The notes beneath the pieces were generated by a model. That model worked only from the letters and a program-made list of their open reading frames with translations. It made no database searches and was not told the origin of the DNA. From NCBI RefSeq assembly GCF_004028155.1, contig NZ_SBII01000003.1:62001-126000 (forward strand): a stretch of 64,000 bases of DNA. The letters are read 5' to 3'. The position numbers were made by a program, and so were the translations under genes. Positions 41,718 to 50,304 of this stretch are shown here, in pieces. How positions within the stretch are numbered: the stretch's first letter is position 1; every line of letters starts with the position of its first letter. The DNA is from Flavobacterium cerinum (GTDB lineage Bacteria; Bacteroidota; Bacteroidia; Flavobacteriales; Flavobacteriaceae).

Positions 41718-42965
41718 CTATTCTGAGATCAAAAGTTTTTGAGAATTAACTTTATTTCCCGACTTAATTTCAACGATATAAGTTCCAGGAACAAGTTTTT
41801 CGGTATTAAGCTTAACAGTCTGTAAACCGCTATTCAATGCTTCGGATTTTTCAAATACAACTTTTCCAAGTATATCAATCACTTTAATAGATACCAATTC
41901 ACTTTTAGAAAGATTTGTCTGGATATCTACATAATTCTTAGCCGGATTAGGAACAAGAATAAACTTACCAGACATCAGTTCTTCCTGTGCAATAGCAGCA
42001 ATCTTAGAAAGCGGCGAAGTAAGGTTCTCATCACTACTGCTCCTTTGTGCTACACCAGTATCATTCTTGCCAAAGCAGAAAGTAAAGCATCTTGTACATA
42101 TTCTTAATTTACCTTTCATTTGAGTAACACAAACAGTATATGTACCAGGTGTAGCATAATTATGTCCTAAAGAAGGTAATGTGTACAATTGCTGAGGACT
42201 TCCATCACCCCAATTTACAATATAAGAACTGCCTGGATTGCCTGGAGTAGAGAACATATCAGGATTAATGATTGTTAAATCAGCACTTGCAGTATTTGTT
42301 ACTGTACTGAATGATGTTTGAAGTTTAAAGTCTGCCGAACAGTCACTACAGCCTGATCTTACACAAATATTATCATACATTACTACTTCTGTCTGATAGG
42401 AAGTAATGTCAGGACTAATTGATAATGTAGTACCTCCATACATAACACTATTAAACTCATCACACGACATCCCTACTGGTCCTGTCCAGGAACCTTGTGC
42501 ATTACCCGGGAAAGTTAGGCTTGAGCAATCTGCAGGTACAAGGGGAGCGCAAACACGAACCCATCCGCTTCCGGGAGTAACGGTAACAGTGGCTACAAAT
42601 GTAATACTGAAATTAGCATTAGAAAGAGTAATAGAAGGATGAATTGGAGATCCAAATCCTCCGTCATGCTCAAGATAATAATCGAAACATAAGCACTGCC
42701 CCGGGAATCTTTCCCCCAGGAATTTATAATCCACAGTATTCTGATACCATGATCCTCCTGATAAATCTTTCATTCTAAGGTACTGTGTACCATCTAAAGC
42801 ATTCGGACTTCCAAATGATATATTCACATTACCATTTGGAGCTGGGGCAAGGGTCCAGTTTCCTGCCGGGTTAACTGGATCATTAAAATCTGAACACGGA
42901 TTTTGTGCACTAAGCACAAGACAGCCTAAAAAGAAATAAACTGCCAAAAAGTAATTTTTTACCAT
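41718..42965 (-). CDS. secreted PKD-domain protein with T9SS type A sorting domain
   Basis: A 415-residue exported protein starting at ATG 42965 with a signal peptide (YFLAVYFFLGCLVLSAQ). A middle beta-sandwich region with many Cys (SGCSDCSADF) is followed by a PKD-like segment (YIVNWGDGSPQQLYTLPSLG). The C-terminal 75 residues match the T9SS type A sorting domain (FILVPNPAKNYVDIQ, VLGKVVFEK, LVPGTYIVEI). The protein is therefore predicted to be secreted across the outer membrane. Its actual role is unknown. Confidence 0.85.
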   Translation of the reverse strand: MVKNYFLAVYFFLGCLVLSAQNPCSDFNDPVNPAGNWTLAPAPNGNVNISFGSPNALDGTQYLRMKDLSGGSWYQNTVDYKFLGERFPGQCLCFDYYLEHDGGFGSPIHPSITLSNANFSITFVATVTVTPGSGWVRVCAPLVPADCSSLTFPGNAQGSWTGPVGMSCDEFNSVMYGGTTLSISPDITSYQTEVVMYDNICVRSGCSDCSADFKLQTSFSTVTNTASADLTIINPDMFSTPGNPGSSYIVNWGDGSPQQLYTLPSLGHNYATPGTYTVCVTQMKGKLRICTRCFTFCFGKNDTGVAQRSSSDENLTSPLSKIAAIAQEELMSGKFILVPNPAKNYVDIQTNLSKSELVSIKVIDILGKVVFEKSEALNSGLQTVKLNTEKLVPGTYIVEIKSGNKVNSQKLLISE

Positions 42966-43311
42966 AACATAATGATGGTTTTGTAAATCAAAAGCCAACA
43001 AAAACTTTAGTAATAATTAGTAGGATGCTTGTTAAGATAACACTCCTTTACTTTAGTTTTTTAATACCGAAACAGAGGCGTTATTCTTAACCTAAATTTA
43101 AGTAAACCTAAGTGTTACTTAAATATTTTAACATTTATTTAGCAGTAAGTATTTAAAAGACAATAAGTTACATTTAATCGAAAAAATAAAAATTATATAA
43201 AACCATCACTTACATTTATGCTTTTGTTTTTTTTTTAATTAAATGCTGTCAAAAAGTTTTTGCATAAAAAAAGGAGCCAATTGGCTCCTTTTAATGTATT
43301 TCTGTTATTGA
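42966..43311. other. gene-free AT-rich region
   Basis: It holds the promoter region of the T9SS gene and the terminator at 43269-43292. I see no coding sequence or further clear signal in the rest. Confidence 0.55.
43269..43292. terminator. Rho-independent terminator
   Basis: The palindrome AAAAGGAGCC-AATT-GGCTCCTTTT, downstream of the leftward coiled-coil gene. Confidence 0.85.
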
Positions 43312-44187
43312 TTATTTCAATGTGAATGTCGTATCGGCAACAAGTTGTCCTTTATCGAAAATATTTACATGGTAAAGACCTTTAGCAAAATCTTTTCCAG
43401 ATACCGTTTCGCTTACATTCATTGTTTTGTTCTCATAAATAGCATTAGTAATGAAGCTGTAAGTAAGCGACTGATCACCAAATGCCTCAGTAGCTTTCTC
43501 CCCTATTACATTATTTTTGCTGTCAATGATCTGTACATAGTACGTTTTATTACCAGATTGAGCAACTTCGTTACCTGCAATAGTAAAACTGATTTTAAGA
43601 ACGTCTACACGCCTTGCTTTTTCTGTCTCAACAAGTTTACCTGAACTTCTTTCTTTAAATGACTGCGTTTTTAAGTTAAGAATGGTAAGCTTAGCTGCTT
43701 TTGCTACCGTTTTAGACAGTTTTTCATTCTGATTAACTAACGTATCATTATAACGTTTTGCCTCACCCAATACATTAACAGTACTATCACGCTGTGTAGT
43801 CAATGTCATGTTTTGTTCTTTTAGCTGCTTGTTCTCGGCCAGTAACTGATCCTGTTCACGCTTTAGTTTAAAATAATCGTTCTTGTAACGTGTTAATGAA
43901 GCCGCATCACCTTTAGATTTTTTTACTTCAGCTAGTAACTCTTCAATCTTAGCACGCTCTGTTTCAAGATCTCCTTTTAATGTAGAATTATCGGCAATTG
44001 CAGCATCATAACTTGCTTTTGTAGCCTCAAGATCATTAATAAGTTTTTCCTTTTCAGACATTAAGGTTTTTTCCGTAGTCTCGCTGTCAGTACTCATTTT
44101 GTACATGTACGCTAAACTTCCCACCAGTAGTATCGACAATACTACAATAATAGCTTTTAAGCTTGAATTACTTTTTTGATTTTCCAT
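43312..44187 (-). CDS. membrane-anchored coiled-coil protein
   Basis: A 291-residue protein starting MENQKSNSSLKAIIVVLSIL. It has one N-terminal membrane helix (about 10-29), a long coiled coil (about 40-150, rich in EKLINDLEATK, ERAKIEELLAEV), and a C-terminal beta-rich domain with QIIDSKNNVIGEKATEAFGDQ. This is a common Bacteroidetes architecture, with function unknown, possibly envelope structure. The upstream TTG at 44208 is less likely than the ATG. Confidence 0.75.
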   Translation of the reverse strand: MENQKSNSSLKAIIVVLSILLVGSLAYMYKMSTDSETTEKTLMSEKEKLINDLEATKASYDAAIADNSTLKGDLETERAKIEELLAEVKKSKGDAASLTRYKNDYFKLKREQDQLLAENKQLKEQNMTLTTQRDSTVNVLGEAKRYNDTLVNQNEKLSKTVAKAAKLTILNLKTQSFKERSSGKLVETEKARRVDVLKISFTIAGNEVAQSGNKTYYVQIIDSKNNVIGEKATEAFGDQSLTYSFITNAIYENKTMNVSETVSGKDFAKGLYHVNIFDKGQLVADTTFTLK

Positions 44188-44265
44188 TATTAAAATATTT
44201 TTTCTCAAATTTATATATATTTTAATTTCTCGTTCTCATTTTAACGAAAAATTAGCGGAAAATAG

Positions 44266-44273
44266 TATTTTTG
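44266..44273 (+). promoter_or_regulatory. -7 promoter element for hutG
   Basis: TATTTTTG, a perfect TAnnTTTG match, 17 nt before the ATG. Confidence 0.45.
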
Positions 44274-44290
44274 ACTGCAACAAGAAATTC

Positions 44291-45325
44291 ATGGAAAACA
44301 TAATTAAGTTTACAGTAAGCGATCTTACAAAGTATACATCACAACGCAGCGGAGAGATAAAATTTGGAGAAAGGATACTTACTATTCCTAAAGACACAGA
44401 CACTTTAGAATATATAAAGTCCTGTGATGCAGACTTTGTGCTTTTTGGAATCCCTGAAGATATTGGGGTGCGTGCTAACTTCGGGAGACCTGGTGCAGCA
44501 TCGGCATGGGAGTCGGCAATAAAAAGCATTGTGAACCTTCAGCACAACAAATTTGCTAAAGGAAATAATCTGCTTATTTTAGGCTGTATCAATGTAAAAG
44601 AGGCAACTGAGGAAGCAAATACCCTGGATGCTACCACAAAAGAGGGGCGCAAAGCCCTTTCTGAGCTTATAGAAAAAATAGATAAAGATGTGGCACATGC
44701 TGTCTGCCAGATACTTCTTGCCGGAAAAACACCAATTATTATAGGCGGAGGTCACAACAATGCCTATGGTAACATTAAAGGTATGGCACTTGCCAAAGGA
44801 AAACCGTTAAATGCCATAAACTTTGATGCTCATACCGATTTCAGGCTGCTTGAAGGCCGCCATAGCGGTAATGGCTTTTCTTATGCTTTTGAAGAAGGTT
44901 TCCTTAAAAAATATTTCATCTTTGGATTGCATGAAAATTATGCTTCTAAAGGAGTAATGGAAAACATAAAAAAATACCAGGATAGAATTAAGTTCAACAC
45001 CTACGAGCAGATAGCCGTACGCAAAGAAAAAAGTTTCTCTGAAGAAATGGCACATGCTCTGGGTTTTATTGAAGATGAATCTTATGGTATAGAAATGGAT
45101 CTTGATTCATTGCCTAATATTGCCAGCAGCGCAATGACACCAAGCGGATTTAGTGTTGAGAAAGCCAGACAGTTTATACATTACTTTGGCCAGCATCAAA
45201 ATGCAGCTTACCTCCACTTATGTGAAGGTGCACCTGATCTTGATAACGAAAAGAACAACCACCTTACCGGAAAACTTATTGCCTATTTGGTAACCGACTT
45301 CATGAAAGCAAAAAGCGATATTTAA
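44291..45325 (+). CDS. hutG: formimidoylglutamase
   Basis: A 344-residue ureohydrolase of the arginase fold that converts N-formimino-L-glutamate to glutamate and formamide. Metal-binding motifs are GGGHNNAYGN (His), NFDAHTDFR (Asp-x-His-x-Asp) and MDLDSLP (Asp-x-Asp). It is the last step of the Hut pathway with HutI. The gene ends inside a terminator hairpin. Confidence 0.9.
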   Translation: MENIIKFTVSDLTKYTSQRSGEIKFGERILTIPKDTDTLEYIKSCDADFVLFGIPEDIGVRANFGRPGAASAWESAIKSIVNLQHNKFAKGNNLLILGCINVKEATEEANTLDATTKEGRKALSELIEKIDKDVAHAVCQILLAGKTPIIIGGGHNNAYGNIKGMALAKGKPLNAINFDAHTDFRLLEGRHSGNGFSYAFEEGFLKKYFIFGLHENYASKGVMENIKKYQDRIKFNTYEQIAVRKEKSFSEEMAHALGFIEDESYGIEMDLDSLPNIASSAMTPSGFSVEKARQFIHYFGQHQNAAYLHLCEGAPDLDNEKNNHLTGKLIAYLVTDFMKAKSDI

Positions 45326-45340
45326 AATATCGCTTTTTGC
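45308..45340 (+). terminator. terminator containing the hutG stop codon
   Basis: GCAAAAAGCGATATT, TAA loop, then the complement AATATCGCTTTTTGC. The stop codon is the loop (45323-45325). Confidence 0.85.
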
Positions 45341-45343
45341 TTT

Positions 45344-46231
45344 TTATATCTTATATGCCACAGAAGCCGGTTCTATATGGATCATGATCTCTATAAACTG
45401 AGGAAGTGTTCTTTGGATATGGTCTTTTACATCATGCGAAATGATATGCCCGTCAGTAACTGATAAGTTACCGTCTACCCAAATATGGAGGTCGGCATGG
45501 TTCATTACGCCCATTTTACGGGTATGGCATTTTTCTACATTAACCACTCCCCTAACTTCTCCTGCAAGTTCTTTTACCTTTTGATTTAATGCAGGATCAA
45601 GATCTTCATCCAATAATTCTCCTATTGCAGGACGTGCAATCTTATACACATTGATCATAATAATTCCGCTTGCAAATAAAGCTGCCCAATCGTCGGCAAC
45701 TTCATACCCATCGCCCCCAATCAATGCAATACTAATACCAATAAACGCAGCAGCCGATGTTATTGCATCACTCCTATGATGGAAAGCATCTGCTTTAACG
45801 GCATCACTGTTGGTTTCTACACCCGTTTTCATAACATAACGGTATAATATCTCTTTAGTAGCGATAACAATCAGAAGTATAATTAAAGTATAAGCTGCAG
45901 GGGTTTTGTGGGGTGTTATAATATTATGAATACTCTCTTTACCTATTACAAATGCAGCAATGGTGAGGGCAATGGCAATACCAATGGCAATAAGGGCTTC
46001 TGCTTTACCGTGACCGTAAGGATGGTCTTCATCAGCGGGCTTAGATGACCATTTGAGTCCCACCCAAAGCATACTTGAAGTAAAAATATCCGCAGTAGAT
46101 TCAATCGCATCTGCTATAAGTGCATACGAATTACCAAAAATCCCGCCTAATGCTTTAACAACGGCAAGAATAGCACTTACCACTATACCTATAAATGTCG
46201 ATTTTAAACCTTTATTTTCAGTAGTATCCAT
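45344..46231 (-). CDS. cation diffusion facilitator (CDF) transporter
   Basis: A 295-residue metal/proton antiporter, with six helices. It contains SYALIADAIESTADIFTSSMLW and the metal site HRSDAITSAAAFIG in the fifth helix (HxxxD form), plus GHGKAEAL. The C-terminal cytosolic domain (about 205-295) carries CHTRKMGVMNHADLHIWVD. The metal is probably Zn2+ or Fe2+/Co2+, not decided by sequence alone. Confidence 0.92.
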   Translation of the reverse strand: MDTTENKGLKSTFIGIVVSAILAVVKALGGIFGNSYALIADAIESTADIFTSSMLWVGLKWSSKPADEDHPYGHGKAEALIAIGIAIALTIAAFVIGKESIHNIITPHKTPAAYTLIILLIVIATKEILYRYVMKTGVETNSDAVKADAFHHRSDAITSAAAFIGISIALIGGDGYEVADDWAALFASGIIMINVYKIARPAIGELLDEDLDPALNQKVKELAGEVRGVVNVEKCHTRKMGVMNHADLHIWVDGNLSVTDGHIISHDVKDHIQRTLPQFIEIMIHIEPASVAYKI

Positions 46232-46326
46232 TGGTAAACAGCTAATTTAAATTGGTAAATTTGAGTCGGTAAAAATACAGATTTTAAAAGGCACAAGCCT
46301 AAATCAGGCACTTAATTTTTTTAGAG

Positions 46327-46334
46327 TATATTTG
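46327..46334 (+). promoter_or_regulatory. -7 promoter element for the DEAD-box gene
   Basis: TATATTTG, a perfect TAnnTTTG match, 44 nt before the ATG. Confidence 0.5.
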
Positions 46335-46378
46335 CAGTTACTTTAGTACTTAACAGTTAGTACTTAATACTTTTATAA

Positions 46379-47641
46379 ATGACATTCGAAGATCTTAAAT
46401 TACTTAAAAATATACAACAGGCCTTAGCAGATGAAGGGTATAAAAACCCTACTCCAATCCAGGAGCAGGCCATCCCTATTATACTGGAAGGTACTGACCT
46501 TGTGGGCTGTGCACAAACAGGAACAGGGAAAACGGCAGCTTTTGCTATACCTATCCTTAACTCTTTACATCATATTGTAGGTTCATCAAAAAAGGTAAAA
46601 CATATCCGTACCCTGGTAGTAACACCAACACGTGAACTGGCTTTACAAATTGGCGAAAGCTTTGAAACTTATGGTAAATACACAAACATTCGCCAACTAA
46701 CTATTTTTGGCGGTGTAAACCAGGTACCGCAAACAGATCAGCTTAGAAAAGGTGTAGATATTCTTATTGCAACACCGGGAAGGCTGTTAGACCTGCACAA
46801 ACAGGGATTTATTAATCTGGATCACCTGCATACGTTAGTACTTGACGAAGCCGACCAAATGTTAGACATGGGTTTTATCAATGACGTTAAAAAGATCATT
46901 AAGCTAACACCTAACAACAGGCAGACACTATTATTCTCGGCTACTATGCCGGTAGCAATTCGTGAGCTTGCCGATACTTTCCTTAACAAGCCTAAATATG
47001 TATCTGTAGCACCAATCTCTTCTACGGCTGAGAATGTAAAACAGGAAGTGTATTTTGTGGACAAAGGAGACAAACGTAAACTGCTTTACCATCTTATACG
47101 TAACGAAAATCTTTCTAACGTATTAGTGTTTTCACGTACTAAACATGGTGCAGATAACGTAGTAAAGGCATTGAAGAAAAATGGTGTAAATGCTGAAGCC
47201 ATACATGGTGATAAATCACAAAATGCAAGACAGCGTGTACTGGAAGGTTTTAAAAATAAAGAAGTATCTGTATTGGTTGCTACTGATATCGCTGCTCGTG
47301 GTATTGATATCGAAAGCCTGCCATACGTTATTAATTTCGACCTCCCAAATATCCCAGAAACTTATGTACACCGTATAGGCCGTACAGGTAGAGCCGGAAA
47401 TAGTGGACTTGCCATATCATTTTGTGCAAAAGATGAGCAGCCGTATCTTAAAGATATCGAAAAGCTGATCCGTATGAAGATAAAAGTAATAGACGGACAT
47501 CCTTATCCGTATGGATCTGGCGAAGAGGCAGAAAAGCCCGATGCTGAAAAGAAACCCGATCTTCGTAATAAGAAAAAGACAGGACAGGGAAATTCCCGTA
47601 AGTCTGAAGCTTCAAAACAAAATAAAAAACGCTGGTACTAA
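46379..47641 (+). CDS. DEAD-box RNA helicase, RhlE-like
   Basis: A 420-residue ATP-dependent RNA helicase: Q motif PTPIQEQAIP, Walker A AQTGTGKT, TPTRELA, GG motif, VLDEADQMLDMGF, SAT (LFSATMP), and HRIGRTGRAG in domain 2. A basic C-terminal tail rich in Lys and Gly (about 375-420) follows, as in RhlE-type cold-shock or ribosome-maturation helicases. The stop is inside a terminator. Confidence 0.9.
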   Translation: MTFEDLKLLKNIQQALADEGYKNPTPIQEQAIPIILEGTDLVGCAQTGTGKTAAFAIPILNSLHHIVGSSKKVKHIRTLVVTPTRELALQIGESFETYGKYTNIRQLTIFGGVNQVPQTDQLRKGVDILIATPGRLLDLHKQGFINLDHLHTLVLDEADQMLDMGFINDVKKIIKLTPNNRQTLLFSATMPVAIRELADTFLNKPKYVSVAPISSTAENVKQEVYFVDKGDKRKLLYHLIRNENLSNVLVFSRTKHGADNVVKALKKNGVNAEAIHGDKSQNARQRVLEGFKNKEVSVLVATDIAARGIDIESLPYVINFDLPNIPETYVHRIGRTGRAGNSGLAISFCAKDEQPYLKDIEKLIRMKIKVIDGHPYPYGSGEEAEKPDAEKKPDLRNKKKTGQGNSRKSEASKQNKKRWY

Positions 47642-47653
47642 CCAGCGTTTTTT
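47624..47653 (+). terminator. terminator containing the helicase stop codon
   Basis: AAAAAACGCTGGT, loop containing the TAA at 47639-47641, ACCAGCGTTTTTT. Confidence 0.85.
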
Positions 47654-47701
47654 GCGTTATATATTTATATGTTATATTCGCTGCTATAAATTTCAATTAT
47701 C

Positions 47702-48220
47702 ATGAAACACCTGTTATTATCCTTTTTATTTATTTGTACTTCCGGCTGGGCACAAAAACCTGCCGCCAAATCGCAAAAAGCTGCATCCGATTGGGATGTA
47801 CTGGATAAAACATTTATAGCCTTTATAAAAGCGCTTGAAACAAACGACAAAGCTGCTTATACCGCATTAAGCTTACCACAGGTAGATTGTATAGAATGCC
47901 CAAACGCTGCCGAACTGGGTGCTAAGAATAATTTTGTACCTGCCGAAGTATTTTATATCACAGTTGCTAAAGATTTTACAGTTTCACCGGTATATAAAGC
48001 ACTTGCAAAAAGAGGATATGCTTTTAACAGCATGACGTTAAAAGACTTTAAACCCCGATTTTTACCAAAAGATTATCCAAAAGATCTAAAAATATATGAG
48101 GTTTGGGTACATACCTATAAGCCGGATGAATTGTCAAAAGGACACAAAGGTACCAGCCATGCTTTCCAGTTTGTAAAAGTCAATAGTGGGTTTAAATTCT
48201 ACGGACTCACGTCTCAATAA
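47702..48220 (+). CDS. hypothetical exported protein
   Basis: A 172-residue protein with a signal peptide (MKHLLLSFLFICTSGWAQKP). The mature part has DCIECPNAAELG and a C-terminal strand (HAFQFVKVNSGFKFYGLTSQ). No family recognised. It is first in a co-oriented group with a small membrane protein, an ABC ATPase and a lipoprotein; six bases separate it from the next gene. Confidence 0.65.
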   Translation: MKHLLLSFLFICTSGWAQKPAAKSQKAASDWDVLDKTFIAFIKALETNDKAAYTALSLPQVDCIECPNAAELGAKNNFVPAEVFYITVAKDFTVSPVYKALAKRGYAFNSMTLKDFKPRFLPKDYPKDLKIYEVWVHTYKPDELSKGHKGTSHAFQFVKVNSGFKFYGLTSQ

Positions 48221-48226
48221 TCAAAT

Positions 48227-48505
48227 ATGAGGCTTTTTTTGAATTACTATAAAACGGTAACACTCATAAACTGTTGCTTTTGCCTGTGTGTAGCCACTAT
48301 AATGCTGAATGTTATATGGTTTCCCATACTGTTTTGTACTTTAGGAATAGCGGTAAGTATGTTTGTCTATAATTTTTTCTTTAAAGACCAGTATTACTTT
48401 TACTACAATATGGGTTATACTAAGAAAAAATTGGCACTAATTACATTTGGTATTAATTTGATTCCCGGAATTGTACTATTGCTTTTAGTACTTATACTAT
48501 CCTGA
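48227..48505 (+). CDS. 92-residue membrane protein, ABC partner
   Basis: A small protein with two long hydrophobic regions (about 15-50 and 67-91) separated by a short basic loop (MGYTKKKLALI). It begins six bases after the previous gene and ends two bases before the ABC ATPase ATG, so it is the obvious membrane partner. It is far smaller than normal ABC permeases. No family recognised. Confidence 0.65.
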   Translation: MRLFLNYYKTVTLINCCFCLCVATIMLNVIWFPILFCTLGIAVSMFVYNFFFKDQYYFYYNMGYTKKKLALITFGINLIPGIVLLLLVLILS

Positions 48506-48507
48506 TA

Positions 48508-49182
48508 ATGCATAAGCTCTCAGTAACCGAACTAACAAAAGCCTTTGGAACTAATCCTGTATTGGATTATGCAGCTATAGAATGTAAAACTGGTGAAATA
48601 GTAAGCATTTTTGGCCGCAATGGTACCGGGAAATCAACACTGCTTAAAATACTTTTCGGCACACTCAAAGCGGACAGAATAAGGCTCTCTATCAACGATA
48701 AGCCATTTGTTGTAGAAGAAGTTATTCCGCAGCAAAAGATCGCTTATCTGCCTCAAGTGTCCTTTTTACCAAAGAGTATCAAGGTGCGTGATGTGGTTCC
48801 GCTTTATTATACCAGTGAAATCAAGCAGGACAACATTCTGTATGATCCTGTAATAGCTAAAATAGCTAACACTAAAGTTGGTAGCCTGTCAATGGGCCAG
48901 CTTCGGTATTTCGAACTGTTATTAATTGGTAACCTCTCCCACCCTTTCCTTATGCTGGATGAGCCTTTCTCTATGATAGAACCGTTGTACAGAGATAAGA
49001 TCAGAGAATTTTTATTCGATTTAAAATTCACAAAAGGCATCATCCTCACAGATCATTATTATGACGATGTATTCTCTGTTGCCGATAGAAACCTGTTACT
49101 TAAAAACGGGCGGCTGATTGCTATAAACAATAAAGAAGACCTGACAGATCATGGGTATCTGTCAGGAAATACATTTTTATAA
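48508..49182 (+). CDS. ABC transporter ATP-binding protein
   Basis: A 224-residue ATPase with Walker A GRNGTGKST (36-44), Q loop (AYLPQVSFLP), signature LSMGQLRYFE, Walker B PFLMLDEP and H loop LTDHYYDDV. It lacks a fused permease. The signature SMGQ is a variant of LSGGQ. It probably works with the upstream 92-residue membrane protein. Cargo unknown. Confidence 0.88.
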   Translation: MHKLSVTELTKAFGTNPVLDYAAIECKTGEIVSIFGRNGTGKSTLLKILFGTLKADRIRLSINDKPFVVEEVIPQQKIAYLPQVSFLPKSIKVRDVVPLYYTSEIKQDNILYDPVIAKIANTKVGSLSMGQLRYFELLLIGNLSHPFLMLDEPFSMIEPLYRDKIREFLFDLKFTKGIILTDHYYDDVFSVADRNLLLKNGRLIAINNKEDLTDHGYLSGNTFL

Positions 49183-49773
49183 ATGAAAAAAGTATTTTTT
49201 TTATTTATAATCGCACTCTTCACTTTTTCATGCAAAAATGAAAAAGAAAAAATACTCGTTGCACGCAACATGCAAGAGTTTTTTGAACGTATAAAAAATG
49301 ATGCAAATTCAATAGATATACCATTACCACCTGAAGGAGTACCCTATTATTCTAATAACAATTTTATAATAGATAAGAATGGAAGAATATTCCACTATCA
49401 ATTGAATCTTCCAAAAATAAATACTTGCCAACAAAATTTTGACAATGACATAAGACCAAAATTTGTCAGACTTATGCCAAAAGATATACATGAAATTCCT
49501 GAAAAAGAAATTGTAAATTATATTAAACAAAATATCACATCAGAATCTACTCGCGATGGAGTTTCTTTTGCTTCTGCAAGAGAAACATTTCAATCCTCAA
49601 ATATAGCTGAAGGTATTTCCTTTTTAGAAGCTCATAAAAACACAAAATGGCTTTGTATAATCCGTACTATGACTGATGAAGAAAAAATCGTTATGAAATA
49701 TAAAACAACAGGAATAGCTTATGATCCTTACAAGATTAAATGGGACACCTCTAAAATTAAATTTCCCTTTTAA
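49183..49773 (+). CDS. hypothetical lipoprotein
   Basis: A 196-residue protein with a lipoprotein signal (FLFIIALFTFSC, Cys17). The mature domain has no recognised family; it is rich in Lys and Asn and its GC content is lower than that of the ABC gene before it. The ATG directly follows the ABC gene's TAA, so it belongs to the same transcript. Confidence 0.65.
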   Translation: MKKVFFLFIIALFTFSCKNEKEKILVARNMQEFFERIKNDANSIDIPLPPEGVPYYSNNNFIIDKNGRIFHYQLNLPKINTCQQNFDNDIRPKFVRLMPKDIHEIPEKEIVNYIKQNITSESTRDGVSFASARETFQSSNIAEGISFLEAHKNTKWLCIIRTMTDEEKIVMKYKTTGIAYDPYKIKWDTSKIKFPF

Positions 49774-49778
49774 AATCC

Positions 49779-49819
49779 AAAAAAAGAACCCTTATACTTT
49801 TGCATAAGGGTTCTTTTTT
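49779..49819. terminator. terminator of the ABC operon
   Basis: AAAAAAAGAACCCTTAT, 8-nt loop, ATAAGGGTTCTTTTTT. It also suits the convergent PrcB-like gene. Confidence 0.85.
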
Positions 49820-49836
49820 AATGGTAAATTATAAAC

Positions 49837-50265
49837 CTATTCTATAACCGTTTTATCTGATTTTGGTACAGCAACAATACAGTAAGGTGCTGTAATAGCC
49901 ATAGTAGCCATTCCTTCCGGACTTGTTTTCAATACGTTTACAACAACAGTTCCATCAACTACAGACACTTTTCGTACTCCTATACTATAGCCGCCAGTAC
50001 TTTTTTCTCCCATAAATAATGCAACAACATTATTTTGTATAAAATCTATTTTTGGAACACTGCTCCATCCCAACTCTTTATAAAGCTTATCCAGTTCTGC
50101 CTGCGTTTTTATAATAACCGTCGATTCTTTATCGCGGCCACCATAGGCATCTTGTTTCAATATTTCAAAAGCAACAGCTGCATCAACTTTAACGTTGTTT
50201 ATCACATTGATTTTGCATCCGGTAAAAACCAGCATTAAAAGACTAAACGTAATTATTTTTTTCAT
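49837..50265 (-). CDS. PrcB-domain lipoprotein
   Basis: A 142-residue lipoprotein (signal ending in VFTGC) with a C-terminal PrcB-like domain: VIIKTQAELDKLYKEL, DFIQNNVVALFMGEKSTGGYSIGVRKV. In Treponema, PrcB is part of a protease complex, but many Bacteroidetes copies are stand-alone and of unknown role. Confidence 0.8.
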   Translation of the reverse strand: MKKIITFSLLMLVFTGCKINVINNVKVDAAVAFEILKQDAYGGRDKESTVIIKTQAELDKLYKELGWSSVPKIDFIQNNVVALFMGEKSTGGYSIGVRKVSVVDGTVVVNVLKTSPEGMATMAITAPYCIVAVPKSDKTVIE

Positions 50266-50304
50266 TGATTTGGTTTTATTATTATCGTAAAGATAGAAAT
50301 ACTT

